Positions 28,879 to 39,079 are shown, numbered from the stretch's first letter. The stretch is DNA of 63,308 nt from Gammaproteobacteria bacterium UBA2679 (GCA_002354735.1 DEMD01000013.1:1-63308); one strand, 5' to 3'. Numbers and translations: made by a program. The notes: generated from the sequence alone by a model not told the origin.

Positions 28879-30557
28879 TGTTCTTTCGCGCCTATGAACG
28901 GAAGAAGTTTCTCATCGTAGACGACTTCGACAGCTTTGTTATCTCCCTTAAACAAATGCTCCGTAGCATGGGCGCATCGGATGTCCACAGCGCACGTAAC
29001 GGTGACGAAGCCGTTGAGGCTTGCCTTAGCCGACATCACGATGTGGTCTTCTGCGATTACAACATGGGTGATCGCAAGAACGGTCAGCAGGTACTCGAAG
29101 AACTGAGACATCGCAAACTCCTGCGCCACACTGATATATTCTGCATGATCAGCGCCGAAGCCAGCAGCGACATGGTTTTCGGCGCACTCGAATACTCTCC
29201 CGACGCCTATATCACCAAACCCATAACCCGTGCACTGCTCGCCAACCGCATGGACAAGCTGATCGAGCTGAAAGACTCAGTGCTGGATATCAACAAGGCG
29301 ATCGACCTCGAAGACTATTCCAAAGCTATCAGTCTGTGTGCGAAACACCTGCGAATTGGTTCAAAATTCAAGGTCTGGCTGTACAAGACCCAGGCCCACC
29401 TGTTTTACATGGTGGGCGATTACCAGCATGCGAAGAAGATCTACGCAGACATCCTGAAGAGTCGCGATATCGACTGGGCTCGATTGGGTATGGCCCGTGT
29501 CATGCTGGCTGAAGGTAGTGCTGCAGAGGCAGAGGCAGAATTCGAGTTCCTGCTGCAGAAGAATCCTCAGCTGGTTGAAGCCTATGACCTCAAGGCTGAG
29601 GCGCATCGCCAGCAGAAGCAATACAAGCTCGCCCAGCAATCCCTTCTGGCGGCCACGACCATCTCACCCATGGCCCTCACCCGGCAGCGCAAGCTGGCAG
29701 AGCTGAGCGTCGATATCGGTGATCTTGACCAAGCCATGAGCGCCTATAAGCAGGCAGTCAAACTGAGCGACAAGAGCTGTCTCGAGAGTTCGGACACCTA
29801 TTTGCAGTATGCCCAGGTGATCGCCGATGTGACGAGCAGGAAGGCTACGGAGACGCCCGACGATCCAAACCTGCAGCGTGACACGGAGCTCATGCTGAAA
29901 GAGGCCTCACAGGCGCTCGATCGAACCAGACGCCGATTTGCCAGTGATCCTGGCGTAGTCATGCGGGCGCACATGGCCGAGGCCAGAAACTGCCAGGCCG
30001 CGGGCAAGGAGCATCGCGCCGCGGACGCGCTCGACAAGGCTCAGGCAGTGGTGGAAAAAGCTACTGCGAACCCGGAAGGTACGCTCGACCCAATGGTTCT
30101 GCTCGACATGGCCCAAAGCCTTTTCGATATCGGCAAGAAGGAAGAAGGCGATGCGCTGCTGAAACGGCTGGCGGAAGATAATGCCAACAATCCAACGATT
30201 CTGCGGAAGATCAACGAGCTCATCGAAGAACCGGTGAGCATGAAGGAAAAGCTCATTGCGCGAGAGCGCAACAAGAGCGGCATCCAGGCTTACGAGCAGA
30301 ACCGCTTTGCAGAGGCGATTGCCTATTTTGAAGAAGCAATCGCAATTACACCGCTGCAGGTGGGCCTCAACCTCAACTTCATCCAGGCCCTGGTGAAGAT
30401 GGCAGCTGATAAGCCCCTCGACCAGCGACTGGTCGAAGCCGGTCGACAGAGCTTGCGCTCGCTCGAGCGGATCGAGGCATCAGACAAGCAGTACAAGCGC
30501 TTTACCCACCTGCAGGAACGCTTCAACAAAGTCACTGCAAGCGGAGCAAGCGCATGA
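28878..30557 (+). CDS. Receiver-TPR protein
   Basis: 559 aa from GTG 28878. The N-terminal receiver has VDD, phospho-acceptor D60 in VVFCDYNMG and K114 in YITKP. The rest is TPR-type helix pairs: an array from about 155 to 340 (EDYSKAISLCAKHL, GDYQHAKKIYADIL, GSAAEAEAEFEFLL) and another near 465-510 (NRFAEAIAYFEEAIAITP). There is no output enzyme; TPRs bind proteins, so phosphorylation probably switches a protein-protein contact. It overlaps both neighbours (1 bp and 4 bp), giving tight translational coupling. Confidence 0.9.
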   Translation: MFFRAYERKKFLIVDDFDSFVISLKQMLRSMGASDVHSARNGDEAVEACLSRHHDVVFCDYNMGDRKNGQQVLEELRHRKLLRHTDIFCMISAEASSDMVFGALEYSPDAYITKPITRALLANRMDKLIELKDSVLDINKAIDLEDYSKAISLCAKHLRIGSKFKVWLYKTQAHLFYMVGDYQHAKKIYADILKSRDIDWARLGMARVMLAEGSAAEAEAEFEFLLQKNPQLVEAYDLKAEAHRQQKQYKLAQQSLLAATTISPMALTRQRKLAELSVDIGDLDQAMSAYKQAVKLSDKSCLESSDTYLQYAQVIADVTSRKATETPDDPNLQRDTELMLKEASQALDRTRRRFASDPGVVMRAHMAEARNCQAAGKEHRAADALDKAQAVVEKATANPEGTLDPMVLLDMAQSLFDIGKKEEGDALLKRLAEDNANNPTILRKINELIEEPVSMKEKLIARERNKSGIQAYEQNRFAEAIAYFEEAIAITPLQVGLNLNFIQALVKMAADKPLDQRLVEAGRQSLRSLERIEASDKQYKRFTHLQERFNKVTASGASA

Positions 30558-31279
30558 GCAATTCAGGCCAGCCGATCGATTTTGCCTTCGTGATGGCGTC
30601 CAGCGTTCACGATATGAAGAACTCGCTGAGCCTGCTGCTGCACAGTATCGACGAACTGGCGGCACTGTTGCCGGAGGTCGATGGTAACCATCCGGCCAGT
30701 CATCGGATTTCGACCCTGCAATATGAGGCTTCACGGGTCAACAACGACCTGGTTCAGTTGCTCACCTTGTACAAGCTGGAAAACAGCGTCGCCGGTATTA
30801 CGCTTGACGAACACGACGTCGATGATTTCCTTCTCGAGCAGGTGGCGCGCTATGAACCCTTGTTCCAGTCGCGTGGCGTCGATTGTGAGATTCAGTGTGC
30901 GGCTGGACTGACTGCCGTATTCGACCGGGACCTTGTAAGCGGCATCATCAACAATGTTCTAGCTAACGCCATACGCTACTGCGAGAAGACCATTGTCATT
31001 TCGGCTCAAGAACCAGTGGCATCCTCGGATGCTGAATATGGCGTGCTGATATCGATAGCGGACGATGGCACGGGCTTTCCTGACGAAATGTTGAGCGCGG
31101 CGGACGAGTTTCACCTGAGCAGTGATTTTCGTTCCGGCAGCACGCATCTCGGCCTCTACTTTGCCGACCGGATCGCTAAATTGCATAGCGGCAACGATTT
31201 GACAGGCAAGGTGCGGCTGCGCAACGGTCAGGTAGGCCCTTCTGGTTCAGGCGCCGTATTCGAGCTGCTGCTGCCCTGA
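30554..31279 (+). CDS. Soluble sensor-less histidine kinase
   Basis: 241 aa. The H-box is SSVHDMKNSLSLLL with H19 as probable phospho-site. The ATPase domain has an N-box IINNVLANAIRYC (about 131-143), a G1 box ADDGTGFPDE (169-178) and STHLGLYFADRIAKLH at the G2 position. No sensor or membrane segment exists, so the signal must come from partners, most simply the two receiver proteins encoded upstream. Its ATG overlaps the previous stop (ATGA). The 3' end overlaps the convergent MATE gene by 33 bp. Confidence 0.88.
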   Translation: MSNSGQPIDFAFVMASSVHDMKNSLSLLLHSIDELAALLPEVDGNHPASHRISTLQYEASRVNNDLVQLLTLYKLENSVAGITLDEHDVDDFLLEQVARYEPLFQSRGVDCEIQCAAGLTAVFDRDLVSGIINNVLANAIRYCEKTIVISAQEPVASSDAEYGVLISIADDGTGFPDEMLSAADEFHLSSDFRSGSTHLGLYFADRIAKLHSGNDLTGKVRLRNGQVGPSGSGAVFELLLP

Positions 31280-32659
31280 GGCTCGGGCGAAACGTCTAAG
31301 CAGATAAGCCAGTCCGAAGGCTGCCGAAGCCAAGCCGATGCCCAGTCCAAGCCAGATGCCCATCAGGCCTAGCCAGTGCAGGCCCAGCCAGGCTGCTGGA
31401 AAGCCAATCAGCCAGTAGCTTATCGTTGCCACCACTGTAGGCGACGCGCCCATCCTGAAGGCTCTGGTGGCCGTCATCAATATCACCTGCACGCAGTCCA
31501 CTGCCTGGAAGATTGCCGCCACAAACAACAGTTGGATACTCAAGTCACGCAACTCAGCTGCCTGATCAGCTTGTCCGGCGGACGATGCGGCGGCTGCGGT
31601 ACTGTCGACCCCGAGCGTGAATAGTCCGACCAGCCAGTGTGGCACGAGAATAAAGACGCCAGCTGCGATCGCGCAGAACAGCATACCCAGTACGAGACCG
31701 CCGCGCATGTAGCTGAAGGCCAACGCAATTTGTCCCGCACCGAAACACTGCCCGACTCTGATAGCCGTACCCTGGGCTATACCGATGTAGATATTGAAAG
31801 ACAGCGAAGCCGTCTGGAAGGCGATTTGATGCGCAGCCAATGCCACCAGCCCAAGCGTACCGGCCAGCACGGTAGCCATGGTAAACAGGCCAATCTCCAT
31901 AGCCCAGGCCAGCGCTATTGGCACACCCAGCGTCCAGAACGGGATGAGTTGGCGGAAGCTGAATCCTGCGCCTGAAAGCGCCTGCAGTACCGGTTTAACC
32001 TGCTCGTCACGCCATAACTCGCGCAATAGCAACACGAGCATCAGCAGCTGAACCACGGCCGTGCCCATTGCCACACCCGCCACACCGAAACCCGACCAGC
32101 CCCCGAAACCAGACATCAACAGATAGCTGACCGGCGCGTTGAGCGCGCAGCAGAACAGGCTGATACGCATGAGGCTGCGGGTTCGCCCGAGCCCTGCTGC
32201 CAGGCCACGGAAGATCAGGAATACGAAAGCAGGAAAGCTGATCAGTGCCGCAGTCTGCAGATATGTAGCTGCATGCGGTATGTTGGCCGGGCTCTGATCC
32301 AACAGTGGCAGCAGCGCTGGCAGGAACTGCAGCGCAAGGGCCAGCACGAACGCGGTGAAAAGCGCCAGCACGATGCCAGCCTTGACAGCGCAGGCGATGC
32401 GATGTGTGCGTTGTTGCTGCGAGATACCGGTTGTGCCAGAGAGTATGGCAACTTCATTACCTAGTGCCGAGAACAAACCGGTCATTACTGTAATGATGAA
32501 CAGGTATATACTGGCACCGAGTCCGCCGCCGCCAAGTTCGGCAAGACCGAGCAGGCCGAACATCACGGTGTCGGTGAACATCATGAGCGACTGTGCAATC
32601 TGGGCGGCCGACAGCGGCCACGAGAGTCTGAACACCTCTCTGAACACCTGAATCTTCAA
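31247..32659 (-). CDS. MATE-family efflux transporter
   Basis: 470 aa from TTG 32659, which has an AGGA nine bases upstream and avoids overlap with dinB; ATG 32704 would overlap dinB by 27 bp. There are 12 hydrophobic segments with the MATE pattern WPLSAAQIAQSLMMFTDTVM at the start, GLGASIYLFI and the second-half copy GVPIALAWAMEIGLFTMATVLAG. MATE pumps export cationic compounds with Na+ or H+. Length fits the family. The substrate is unknown. Confidence 0.9.
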   Translation of the reverse strand: MKIQVFREVFRLSWPLSAAQIAQSLMMFTDTVMFGLLGLAELGGGGLGASIYLFIITVMTGLFSALGNEVAILSGTTGISQQQRTHRIACAVKAGIVLALFTAFVLALALQFLPALLPLLDQSPANIPHAATYLQTAALISFPAFVFLIFRGLAAGLGRTRSLMRISLFCCALNAPVSYLLMSGFGGWSGFGVAGVAMGTAVVQLLMLVLLLRELWRDEQVKPVLQALSGAGFSFRQLIPFWTLGVPIALAWAMEIGLFTMATVLAGTLGLVALAAHQIAFQTASLSFNIYIGIAQGTAIRVGQCFGAGQIALAFSYMRGGLVLGMLFCAIAAGVFILVPHWLVGLFTLGVDSTAAAASSAGQADQAAELRDLSIQLLFVAAIFQAVDCVQVILMTATRAFRMGASPTVVATISYWLIGFPAAWLGLHWLGLMGIWLGLGIGLASAAFGLAYLLRRFARASGQQQLEYGA

Positions 32660-32677
32660 GCGATTGATATCCTGCGA

Positions 32678-33775
32678 ATGACGAGAAGCCGCAAGATCAT
32701 ACATATAGATGCCGATGCCTTCTACGCCGCGATTGAAATCCGTGACGATCCGGGGCTGCGTGGTCTGCCGGTGGCCGTGGGCGGTAGTGCTGATCGACGC
32801 GGCGTGATCACCACCTGCAGCTATGAAGCCCGACGCTATGGCGTAAGGTCGGCGATGTCGACCGGTGAGGCCATGCGACTCTGCCCTCACCTGGTACTGG
32901 TCGGCGTCAACATGGATAAATACCGCAGCGCGTCTGCCGTGATGCGCGACATCTTCAAGGAATATACTGACCTCGTTGAACCGCTTTCGCTCGATGAAGC
33001 CTATCTCGACGTGAGTGACAGTAGGCAGTGTCGAGGCAGCGCCACATTGATGGCCACCGAAATCCGCAGACGAATCTTCGAGGCTTTAGCTATCACGGTG
33101 TCAGCGGGTGTCGCGCCGAACAAGTTTTTGGCGAAGATAGCCAGTGACTGGAACAAACCGGATGGGCTTAAGGTGGTACGGCCGGACGAGGTTGAAGATT
33201 TCGTCACCGATTTGCCTGTGAAACGCATTCATGGCGTTGGCCGCGTTACAGCTGAACGGCTGCAGCGGCATGGTATCGAAACCTGTGGCGATATCAGATC
33301 GTGGCAACTGAACGATCTGATGAAACAATTCGGCAGCTTCGGGCATCGTCTGCATGAGTTCGCCTATGGTCGGGACGAGCGGGAAGTCACGAGTGACCGC
33401 ATTCGCAAGTCGGTTTCAGTCGAGCACACTTACGCTGAAGATCTGGCTGATGCGAAAGCTTGCTACGACTGTCTGCCAGATCTGCTCGAGCGGCTGAACA
33501 CTCGGCTATCGCGCATGCCTGAACACTTCCAGGTGAGCAAGAGCTTCGTCAAAGTGAAGTTCGATAATTTCACTACGACCACGCTGGAACGAGTCGGCAC
33601 CGATGCGACGGCGGACAATTTCGCAGCCTTGTTCAGCGAAGCGCTCGCAAGGGAAAACCGTGCCGTCCGCCTGCTCGGCATTGGTGTGCGATTCCGTCAG
33701 ACGGGTGACGCACACGGCGGCATTCAGCTCGACCTGTTTCCTGAGTTGGCAGGGCTGACAGCTTCGCGCGCTTGA
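32678..33775 (+). CDS. dinB: DNA polymerase IV (Y-family)
   Basis: 365-aa translesion polymerase. The catalytic acidic residues lie in IIHIDADAFYAAIEIRDD and EPLSLDEAYLDV. A thumb with the helix-hairpin-helix VKRIHGVGRVTAERLQRHGI and the little-finger domain follow. The C-terminus ends QLDLFPEL, a beta-clamp-binding motif (QLDLF). It extends mismatched or damaged primer ends and makes -1 frameshifts. No LexA box is obvious in the 18 bp to the MATE gene, so its promoter may lie in the MATE 5' end. Confidence 0.96.
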   Translation: MTRSRKIIHIDADAFYAAIEIRDDPGLRGLPVAVGGSADRRGVITTCSYEARRYGVRSAMSTGEAMRLCPHLVLVGVNMDKYRSASAVMRDIFKEYTDLVEPLSLDEAYLDVSDSRQCRGSATLMATEIRRRIFEALAITVSAGVAPNKFLAKIASDWNKPDGLKVVRPDEVEDFVTDLPVKRIHGVGRVTAERLQRHGIETCGDIRSWQLNDLMKQFGSFGHRLHEFAYGRDEREVTSDRIRKSVSVEHTYAEDLADAKACYDCLPDLLERLNTRLSRMPEHFQVSKSFVKVKFDNFTTTTLERVGTDATADNFAALFSEALARENRAVRLLGIGVRFRQTGDAHGGIQLDLFPELAGLTASRA

Positions 33776-33784
33776 GGCGCGGCT

Positions 33785-34411
33785 TTATCGCTGGAGGTTC
33801 AACAGCCCTTGGGCTCGCTGCAGGTCTGCCGGCGTATCGACATCCACGATACAGCCTTCGCAGCTCGTGGGCAGCAATCTCAGCCGACTCCCGGCTGACG
33901 CGACGACAGCCTGGGCGCCGCTATCGCCGGAACATTGCATAAGCTGGGGAAAGAAGCTGTTGCCGAATACCACCGGGTGCCCGGCCTTGCCACTGGCTTT
34001 ATGGACAGGTCTGACGACGGCACCGGGGCCGGCGTATTCGATGAGCTGGCTGAGCAGATCTGACGAGAGTAAGGGCATATCAGCAAGTGCGATACCGACT
34101 GTCTCGATGGGCGCTTCCGAATGGCTGAGCAGCGTCTGCAAGCCAGCCGCTATGGAATCGCCAATGCCATTGGACGTGACTGATAGCACCTGCACATCCA
34201 GACCGAATAGCGCACGCTGCAGGGCGATATCATCTTCACGAATAACGATGGCCACGGGCCATGCCGTTGCGCAAAAACTCGCTATCGTCGCTTCTATCAG
34301 CGGGACCTCACGGGCCTTCCCTTCTGCCGGAGTGTTCAGCTTGACCGGCGCCAGTAGCTTCGCTGCGCCAAAACGTCTTGCCATGCCAGCGGCCAGAATG
34401 AGCCATGTCAT
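33785..34411 (-). CDS. mocA: Molybdenum cofactor cytidylyltransferase-like protein
   Basis: 208-aa nucleotidyltransferase of the MobA/MocA group. WLILAAGMARRFGAAKLL has the GxxRFGxxK sugar-nucleotide motif and GIALADMPLLSSDLL the metal site. MocA adds CMP to molybdopterin, giving the MCD cofactor of xanthine-oxidase-family enzymes. This fits the adjacent molybdenum hydroxylase genes. It follows the XdhC-like gene by 3 bp in the same operon. The three-letter name rests on family and context. Confidence 0.85.
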   Translation of the reverse strand: MTWLILAAGMARRFGAAKLLAPVKLNTPAEGKAREVPLIEATIASFCATAWPVAIVIREDDIALQRALFGLDVQVLSVTSNGIGDSIAAGLQTLLSHSEAPIETVGIALADMPLLSSDLLSQLIEYAGPGAVVRPVHKASGKAGHPVVFGNSFFPQLMQCSGDSGAQAVVASAGSRLRLLPTSCEGCIVDVDTPADLQRAQGLLNLQR

Positions 34412-34414
34412 ACG

Positions 34415-35557
34415 CTATTGGGCTAGCCGCGCTGGCTCAGCGACTGTCCGTTCGGCAGCACTGCCCTGCCTGGCCCGATTCCGCGCTGCTATGAGTGTAG
34501 CGGCTGCCGCAATTGCTATTTCGGCCGGCGTCTTGCTGCCAATATCCATACCGATCGGTGCGTCGAGCCTCTCGATCTGGGCAGGGCTCAGGCCGAGGGA
34601 AGCGAGACGTTCGCAACGCTTGGCGCTGGTTCTGACCGACCCCATGGCGCCGACATAAAATGCCTCAGAGGCCAGTGCCGAAAGCAGAGCCATATCATCT
34701 ATTCTAGGATCGTGCCCAAGGGCCATGACCGACGACCATCGATCGGAGAAGCGGCTCTCGACAAGGTCGTCCGGCAGGCTCTGCACCAGTGTGCCTTCAG
34801 GCAGTTGCTGCCACTCGACACTGCCTGCTGCCAGCTGATAGAACCAGTCACGTGGCTCGCAGACTGTGACCTCGAAGCCAAGATCCTGGGCGATGAGCAC
34901 CAGGCGTCTCGAGACATCGTTGGCCCCGATCAACAGGAGACGCCACGACGGCTGGAGATGGAAGCTGAAGTGACGCTCGGAAACAGAGAGATCCGGGTGC
35001 CCTGCATCCAGCGTCAGCGAATAGGCTTGCGAGCCTGAATCTATCGTTCGGACAAGACTCGAGCGCGCTAGTAGTGCATGAGTAATGGCAGCGAAATGCT
35101 TGCTATGTCCCTCTGCGATCTGAACCTGTTCATGGCCGAAATACTCGATCAGCAGACGCAGTCTGCCGCCGCATGGCAAGACAGCACCATCTGGCGGCGC
35201 AAAATCCTGCAGGTCGAAGTGCTGATTCGCGGACACTGGGTCTAGCGTCGCACTGTCGCCATAGTAAATGGTTTCAACCGCATAAGCGGGCAATGGCCTT
35301 TCATCTGACTGTGAATGCCGGGCAAGATACTGCAGTAGCTCCGCCTCGATGCAGCCGCCTGAGACCGATCCTGCAGACTGCATCCGCCCGTCGACACTGC
35401 GACAGAGGGCCAGGCAGGCCCCGGGCGGCCGTGGTGACGAACCGAAAGTTTCAACGACGGTGAGCAGAAAGATCTCATCACCCGCAGCGAACCGGTCCCT
35501 TACCAGACTGAAGATACCCGGCGTCGCCTGGGGTGCTTGCATTTGCGCTGTCGTCAC
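34415..35557 (-). CDS. XdhC/CoxI-family molybdoenzyme maturation protein
   Basis: 380 aa. The N-terminal XdhC part has VVETFGSSPRPPGACLAL and the signature GSVSGGCIEAELLQYL. The C-terminal Rossmann domain has RLLLIGANDVSRRLVLIAQDLGF and GAMGSVRTSAKRCERL, ending with IGMDIGSKTPAEIAIA. XdhC proteins bind and insert (and help sulfurate) the molybdenum cofactor in xanthine-oxidase-type enzymes. It sits between the hydroxylase large subunit (3 bp upstream) and mocA (3 bp downstream), so the operon makes both the enzyme and its maturases. Confidence 0.93.
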   Translation of the reverse strand: MTTAQMQAPQATPGIFSLVRDRFAAGDEIFLLTVVETFGSSPRPPGACLALCRSVDGRMQSAGSVSGGCIEAELLQYLARHSQSDERPLPAYAVETIYYGDSATLDPVSANQHFDLQDFAPPDGAVLPCGGRLRLLIEYFGHEQVQIAEGHSKHFAAITHALLARSSLVRTIDSGSQAYSLTLDAGHPDLSVSERHFSFHLQPSWRLLLIGANDVSRRLVLIAQDLGFEVTVCEPRDWFYQLAAGSVEWQQLPEGTLVQSLPDDLVESRFSDRWSSVMALGHDPRIDDMALLSALASEAFYVGAMGSVRTSAKRCERLASLGLSPAQIERLDAPIGMDIGSKTPAEIAIAAAATLIAARNRARQGSAAERTVAEPARLAQ

Positions 35558-35560
35558 CTA

Positions 35561-37885
35561 TTAGCTGAGCCGCAATGGCAACTGCCTCAGACGCTGACCT
35601 GTTGCCGCAAACAGGGCGTTCCCAATTGCAGCGGCCACCGGCGGCAACCCCGGCTCGCCAACGCCAGTCGGAGAGGCATCACTATCGATGATGGCCACTT
35701 CGATCTCCGGCGACTCGTTCATTCGTAAGAGCTGGTAGTCGTGAAAGTTGGATTGTTTCACCCGGCCCTTCTCGAATTCGATGTCACCGTACTTCGCAGC
35801 CGTTATGCCAAAGATGATACCGCTCTCCATTTGTGCCCGCACGATCTCGGGGTTGACCGCTGTACCACAATCGACTGCACAGAATACTCGGCTGATGCGG
35901 TAGTCTTTGGGCGCATCGACGTTATCGAGCTCTAATTCGACGATCTGCGCCACATAGGTACCGAAGCTCTTGTGCACGGCCAGGCCCTGCACCACATTGC
36001 CGCTCTTGTTGCGATGGGCAGGCGCCAGACTGCGCTTCTGCTCCGCGTCCCAGTGCCAGCCGGCTATACTCGCGACTTTCTTCAACACGGCCTGATGACG
36101 CGGACTCTCTGCCAGCAGCTGCAGGCGGTAAGCCAGTGGATCCTGTGCCTTGGCGTCTGCAAGCTCATCGATAAACGACTCGACAACGAAGCCATTGAAG
36201 GAGTGGCCAACTGCTCGCCAATACGTTACCGGGATGCCCGCGTCGGCGACATGATGATCAACCTGAATATGATTGAAACCGTAGTGAATGTCGTCCGCAC
36301 CTTCGAAGGCCGATATGTCCGGCGTGATCAGGCGTCCAAGCGAGGCCACCATTGACGTCAGACCACCACCCGCCCACCCAGGCAACTGCACGCCGGCAGC
36401 ATCTTCGATGAAGTAGGTGATGACCTTGGGCGCAGCGATCTTGTGCTGCCAGCCTTCAATACTGCCGTCGCTGGTCGCGAAAGCCTTGAGTCGATGCAGG
36501 CTGCCGGGACGATAGATGTCGTGCCTCGTATCGTCTTCACGGGTCCAGATGACCTTCACGGGACGGTCGATATGCACCGCAACGGATGCGGCGTCAGCGA
36601 CATAATCCTGCGACAGCCGGCGGCCGAAGCCGCCACCAATGTAGGTCTGGTGCACCTGTATGTCGTCCCTGTGCAAGCCGGTTTCGCGCTGGGCAACGAA
36701 ACGGGCAATGTCAGGCCCCTGAGTCGGCGCCCAGATATCGCACTTGCCGTCGCGCAACCAGGCCACGCAGTTCTGTGGCTCGAGCGTGGCATGCGCGAGG
36801 AACGGGGCGCGGTACTCGGCTTCGAGCGCGACAGTGCCTTCTTCAGCAAATTCGTCGAGATCACCCTGCTCACGCACCCGGTCGAAGCCGGACTGCGCGA
36901 TGCGTTCTTCGTAGAGTCGAAAGATATCAGCGGTATCGGGCTCGCCGACTTCCGGATCCGGCACCCAGTCAGCCTTGATGGTTTCTGCAGCCTGCTTGGC
37001 CTGCCACCAGCTGTCGGCAATGACGGCCACCCCACTGGGCACTGCAGCAACCTTCAGCACACCAGGCATTTTAGTGGCCTTGCTGGCATCGAATTCCGTC
37101 AACCGTCCACGAATCATTGGCGCACGCAATATATAGGCGTACACCATATCCTCGAGTTCGACATCTATGCCGTACTGAGCCTCACCGAAGGTCTTGGCCA
37201 CGGCATCCGGCCGCTGCACCGGCTTACCGATAAGCCGGAACTCCGACGCCGGCTTCAACTCGACCGCTTCGGGCAAAGGTCGGTTCGCAGCAAGCCCAGC
37301 CAGCTGACCTATCGTGAGTGTGGTGTCCTTTTTCGGGTGATAACACAAACCTTTGTCACAGCGTACCGAGGCAGGTGCAACTGACCAGAGATCTGCTGCG
37401 GCCTCGACGAGCGCCATTCGTGTCGTGGCAGCCGCCTGTCGCATTGGCAGCCAGCTGCTGCTGAGGCTGTTACTGCCACCGGTAATCTGAAAACCGTATT
37501 CGGGATGGACGTAAGGCTCTGCTGGCGGTGCAAAGACAATCTTGATCTGGCCGGGGTCGATGTTCAGTTCTTCGGCTACCAGGGTGCTGATGCCCGTCAT
37601 GGTGCCCTGCCCCATTTCAACCCGAGCCAGCGTGACCAGGACCTGGCTGTCTGGCAGGACTTCGATGCTGGCGTTCGGCCGGAATGAGTCTGCCTCGGTA
37701 GATTCCAGCGCTGAAGTCGCACAGCCTTGCAGACTTATGCCCACACAAAGCGCACCACTCATACCAGCCGTCAGCTTCAGAAAACTACGGCGGTCGACAC
37801 CACTGCCAGGCGAAGGCGACGTTTCGACACTGCCAAATTTGCTGTCCGCCAGTGCTTTGGATACATCAGACTGTCTGATCATCAA
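35561..37885 (-). CDS. Molybdopterin-binding aldehyde/heterocycle oxidoreductase large subunit
   Basis: 774-aa protein of the xanthine-dehydrogenase family, isoquinoline-1-oxidoreductase beta-subunit type. A twin-arginine-like motif DRRSFLKL (about 31-38) precedes a hydrophobic stretch ending GCATS, so it is probably exported folded with its small subunit. The cofactor site has GGGFGRR, and the base is probably the Glu of [18 protein letters not shown]. IorB, AldB-like and related enzymes oxidise aldehydes or N-heterocycles with periplasmic electron transfer; which substrate applies here is unknown. The start overlaps the small subunit's stop by 4 bp. Confidence 0.92.
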   Translation of the reverse strand: MMIRQSDVSKALADSKFGSVETSPSPGSGVDRRSFLKLTAGMSGALCVGISLQGCATSALESTEADSFRPNASIEVLPDSQVLVTLARVEMGQGTMTGISTLVAEELNIDPGQIKIVFAPPAEPYVHPEYGFQITGGSNSLSSSWLPMRQAAATTRMALVEAAADLWSVAPASVRCDKGLCYHPKKDTTLTIGQLAGLAANRPLPEAVELKPASEFRLIGKPVQRPDAVAKTFGEAQYGIDVELEDMVYAYILRAPMIRGRLTEFDASKATKMPGVLKVAAVPSGVAVIADSWWQAKQAAETIKADWVPDPEVGEPDTADIFRLYEERIAQSGFDRVREQGDLDEFAEEGTVALEAEYRAPFLAHATLEPQNCVAWLRDGKCDIWAPTQGPDIARFVAQRETGLHRDDIQVHQTYIGGGFGRRLSQDYVADAASVAVHIDRPVKVIWTREDDTRHDIYRPGSLHRLKAFATSDGSIEGWQHKIAAPKVITYFIEDAAGVQLPGWAGGGLTSMVASLGRLITPDISAFEGADDIHYGFNHIQVDHHVADAGIPVTYWRAVGHSFNGFVVESFIDELADAKAQDPLAYRLQLLAESPRHQAVLKKVASIAGWHWDAEQKRSLAPAHRNKSGNVVQGLAVHKSFGTYVAQIVELELDNVDAPKDYRISRVFCAVDCGTAVNPEIVRAQMESGIIFGITAAKYGDIEFEKGRVKQSNFHDYQLLRMNESPEIEVAIIDSDASPTGVGEPGLPPVAAAIGNALFAATGQRLRQLPLRLS

Positions 37886-38400
37886 GATTGCTCCCAGTAC
37901 TGAACAGCAGACACCGAAGCACTGGCAGAATCAGCTTTCGGCGCCTGTTGCGTTTGCGCTGCAGCGGTATGTATGGCCTTGCGGATGTTCGGATAGGTTC
38001 CACAGCGACAGAGGTTGCCACTCATGGCATCGTCTATCTGACTGTCGCTCGGCTGGGGATGCTGGGCGAGCAGCGCGGCTGCGCTCATCAACTGCCCCGA
38101 CTGACAGTAGCCGCACTGCGGAACGTTATGAACCAGCCAGGCGCTCTGCAAGGGATGAGGCGCCTCCTCGCTACCAAGACCTTCGATCGTGGTGATCTCC
38201 ATGCCTTCCGCCGCTGATACCGGTGTGATGCAGGTCCGTATCGGTGTGCCGTTGAGATGCATGGTGCAGGCGCCACACAGACCCATGCCACAGCCGTACT
38301 TGCTACCCTTCAGCTTCAGCTCGTCGCGTACGACCCACAACAGTGGCGTATCTGGCGGGCTCGCGACCTCCACCAGTCTGCCGTTGACAGACAGTTGCAT
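37882..38400 (-). CDS. 2Fe-2S small subunit of the molybdenum hydroxylase
   Basis: 172 aa. The plant-type 2Fe-2S cluster is bound by [16 protein letters not shown] plus an earlier cysteine region, and the second cluster by [16 protein letters not shown] and [18 protein letters not shown]. It passes electrons from the molybdenum site of the large subunit. First gene of the operon small subunit, large subunit, XdhC, MocA, all within 4.6 kb with gaps of 3 bp or less or overlaps. Confidence 0.94.
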   Translation of the reverse strand: MQLSVNGRLVEVASPPDTPLLWVVRDELKLKGSKYGCGMGLCGACTMHLNGTPIRTCITPVSAAEGMEITTIEGLGSEEAPHPLQSAWLVHNVPQCGYCQSGQLMSAAALLAQHPQPSDSQIDDAMSGNLCRCGTYPNIRKAIHTAAAQTQQAPKADSASASVSAVQYWEQS

Positions 38401-38488
38401 CTTTCTTCCTCGTGATTGTTCTTGTTGCGGAGAGTAAATGACCCCTGGTCAGTTGTAAATGTCGGCACACTATCCGCTGGTACAGGTA

Positions 38489-39079
38489 TTAGACACCTGT
38501 GGGATAGGCCTTACCGCCGAAGCGCTCACGGTTCTCCTGCTTCTCGCGCTCGCTTTTGCGCAGCATGATGTAAACCGAGCCAGTACCACCGTGCTGGACC
38601 TGGGCACTGTGAAAGGCAAGCACTTGAGGAAATTCTGGCAGCCAGATATTGAGATAGCTCTTGAGCGTGGCGGCCTGATCAGCATTCCGGTCACCTTTAC
38701 CATGCAGGATCATCACGGTACGCAACTCATATTTGCTGCAATCACGGATGAACTGCCATACCTCCTGTCGCGCCTGTTCGACGGTGCGGCGGTGAAGGTC
38801 CAGCCTGGCCTCAATAAGGTAGTGACCCAGGCGCAGCTTCCTGAACACGCCGTTCTGGAGACCGGTGACCTTGTACGACAGCACGTCATTGCTTTTGAGC
38901 AACGGCACTTCATCAGTTCGAAGATGGTTCTGATCGAGCAGTTGGCGGCGGGTTGCTGCTGCCCTGCGTGCGATAACGCCCGGTGTGATTTCCGCACTCT
39001 TCTTGACAAGCGCCTGGCTCGGCTCTTCGAGCGGCTTGACGTCTGCCATTTCAGCGAAAAAGTTTTCTTTTTCCGACAT
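38489..39079 (-). CDS. Smr-domain protein
   Basis: 196 aa from ATG 39079, which has AGGGGG seven bases upstream; a longer frame from 39208 is rejected because it overlaps pdeM. Residues 60-110 are helical linker and the C-terminal Smr domain has the LDLH-type strand ARLDLHRRTVEQA, then VMILHGKGDRN and VQHGGTGSVYIML. Smr domains nick DNA or RNA, in MutS2-like or YdaL/SmrA-type proteins. It lies downstream of the ligase-associated operon on the same strand, overlapping nothing. Confidence 0.9.
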   Translation of the reverse strand: MSEKENFFAEMADVKPLEEPSQALVKKSAEITPGVIARRAAATRRQLLDQNHLRTDEVPLLKSNDVLSYKVTGLQNGVFRKLRLGHYLIEARLDLHRRTVEQARQEVWQFIRDCSKYELRTVMILHGKGDRNADQAATLKSYLNIWLPEFPQVLAFHSAQVQHGGTGSVYIMLRKSEREKQENRERFGGKAYPTGV

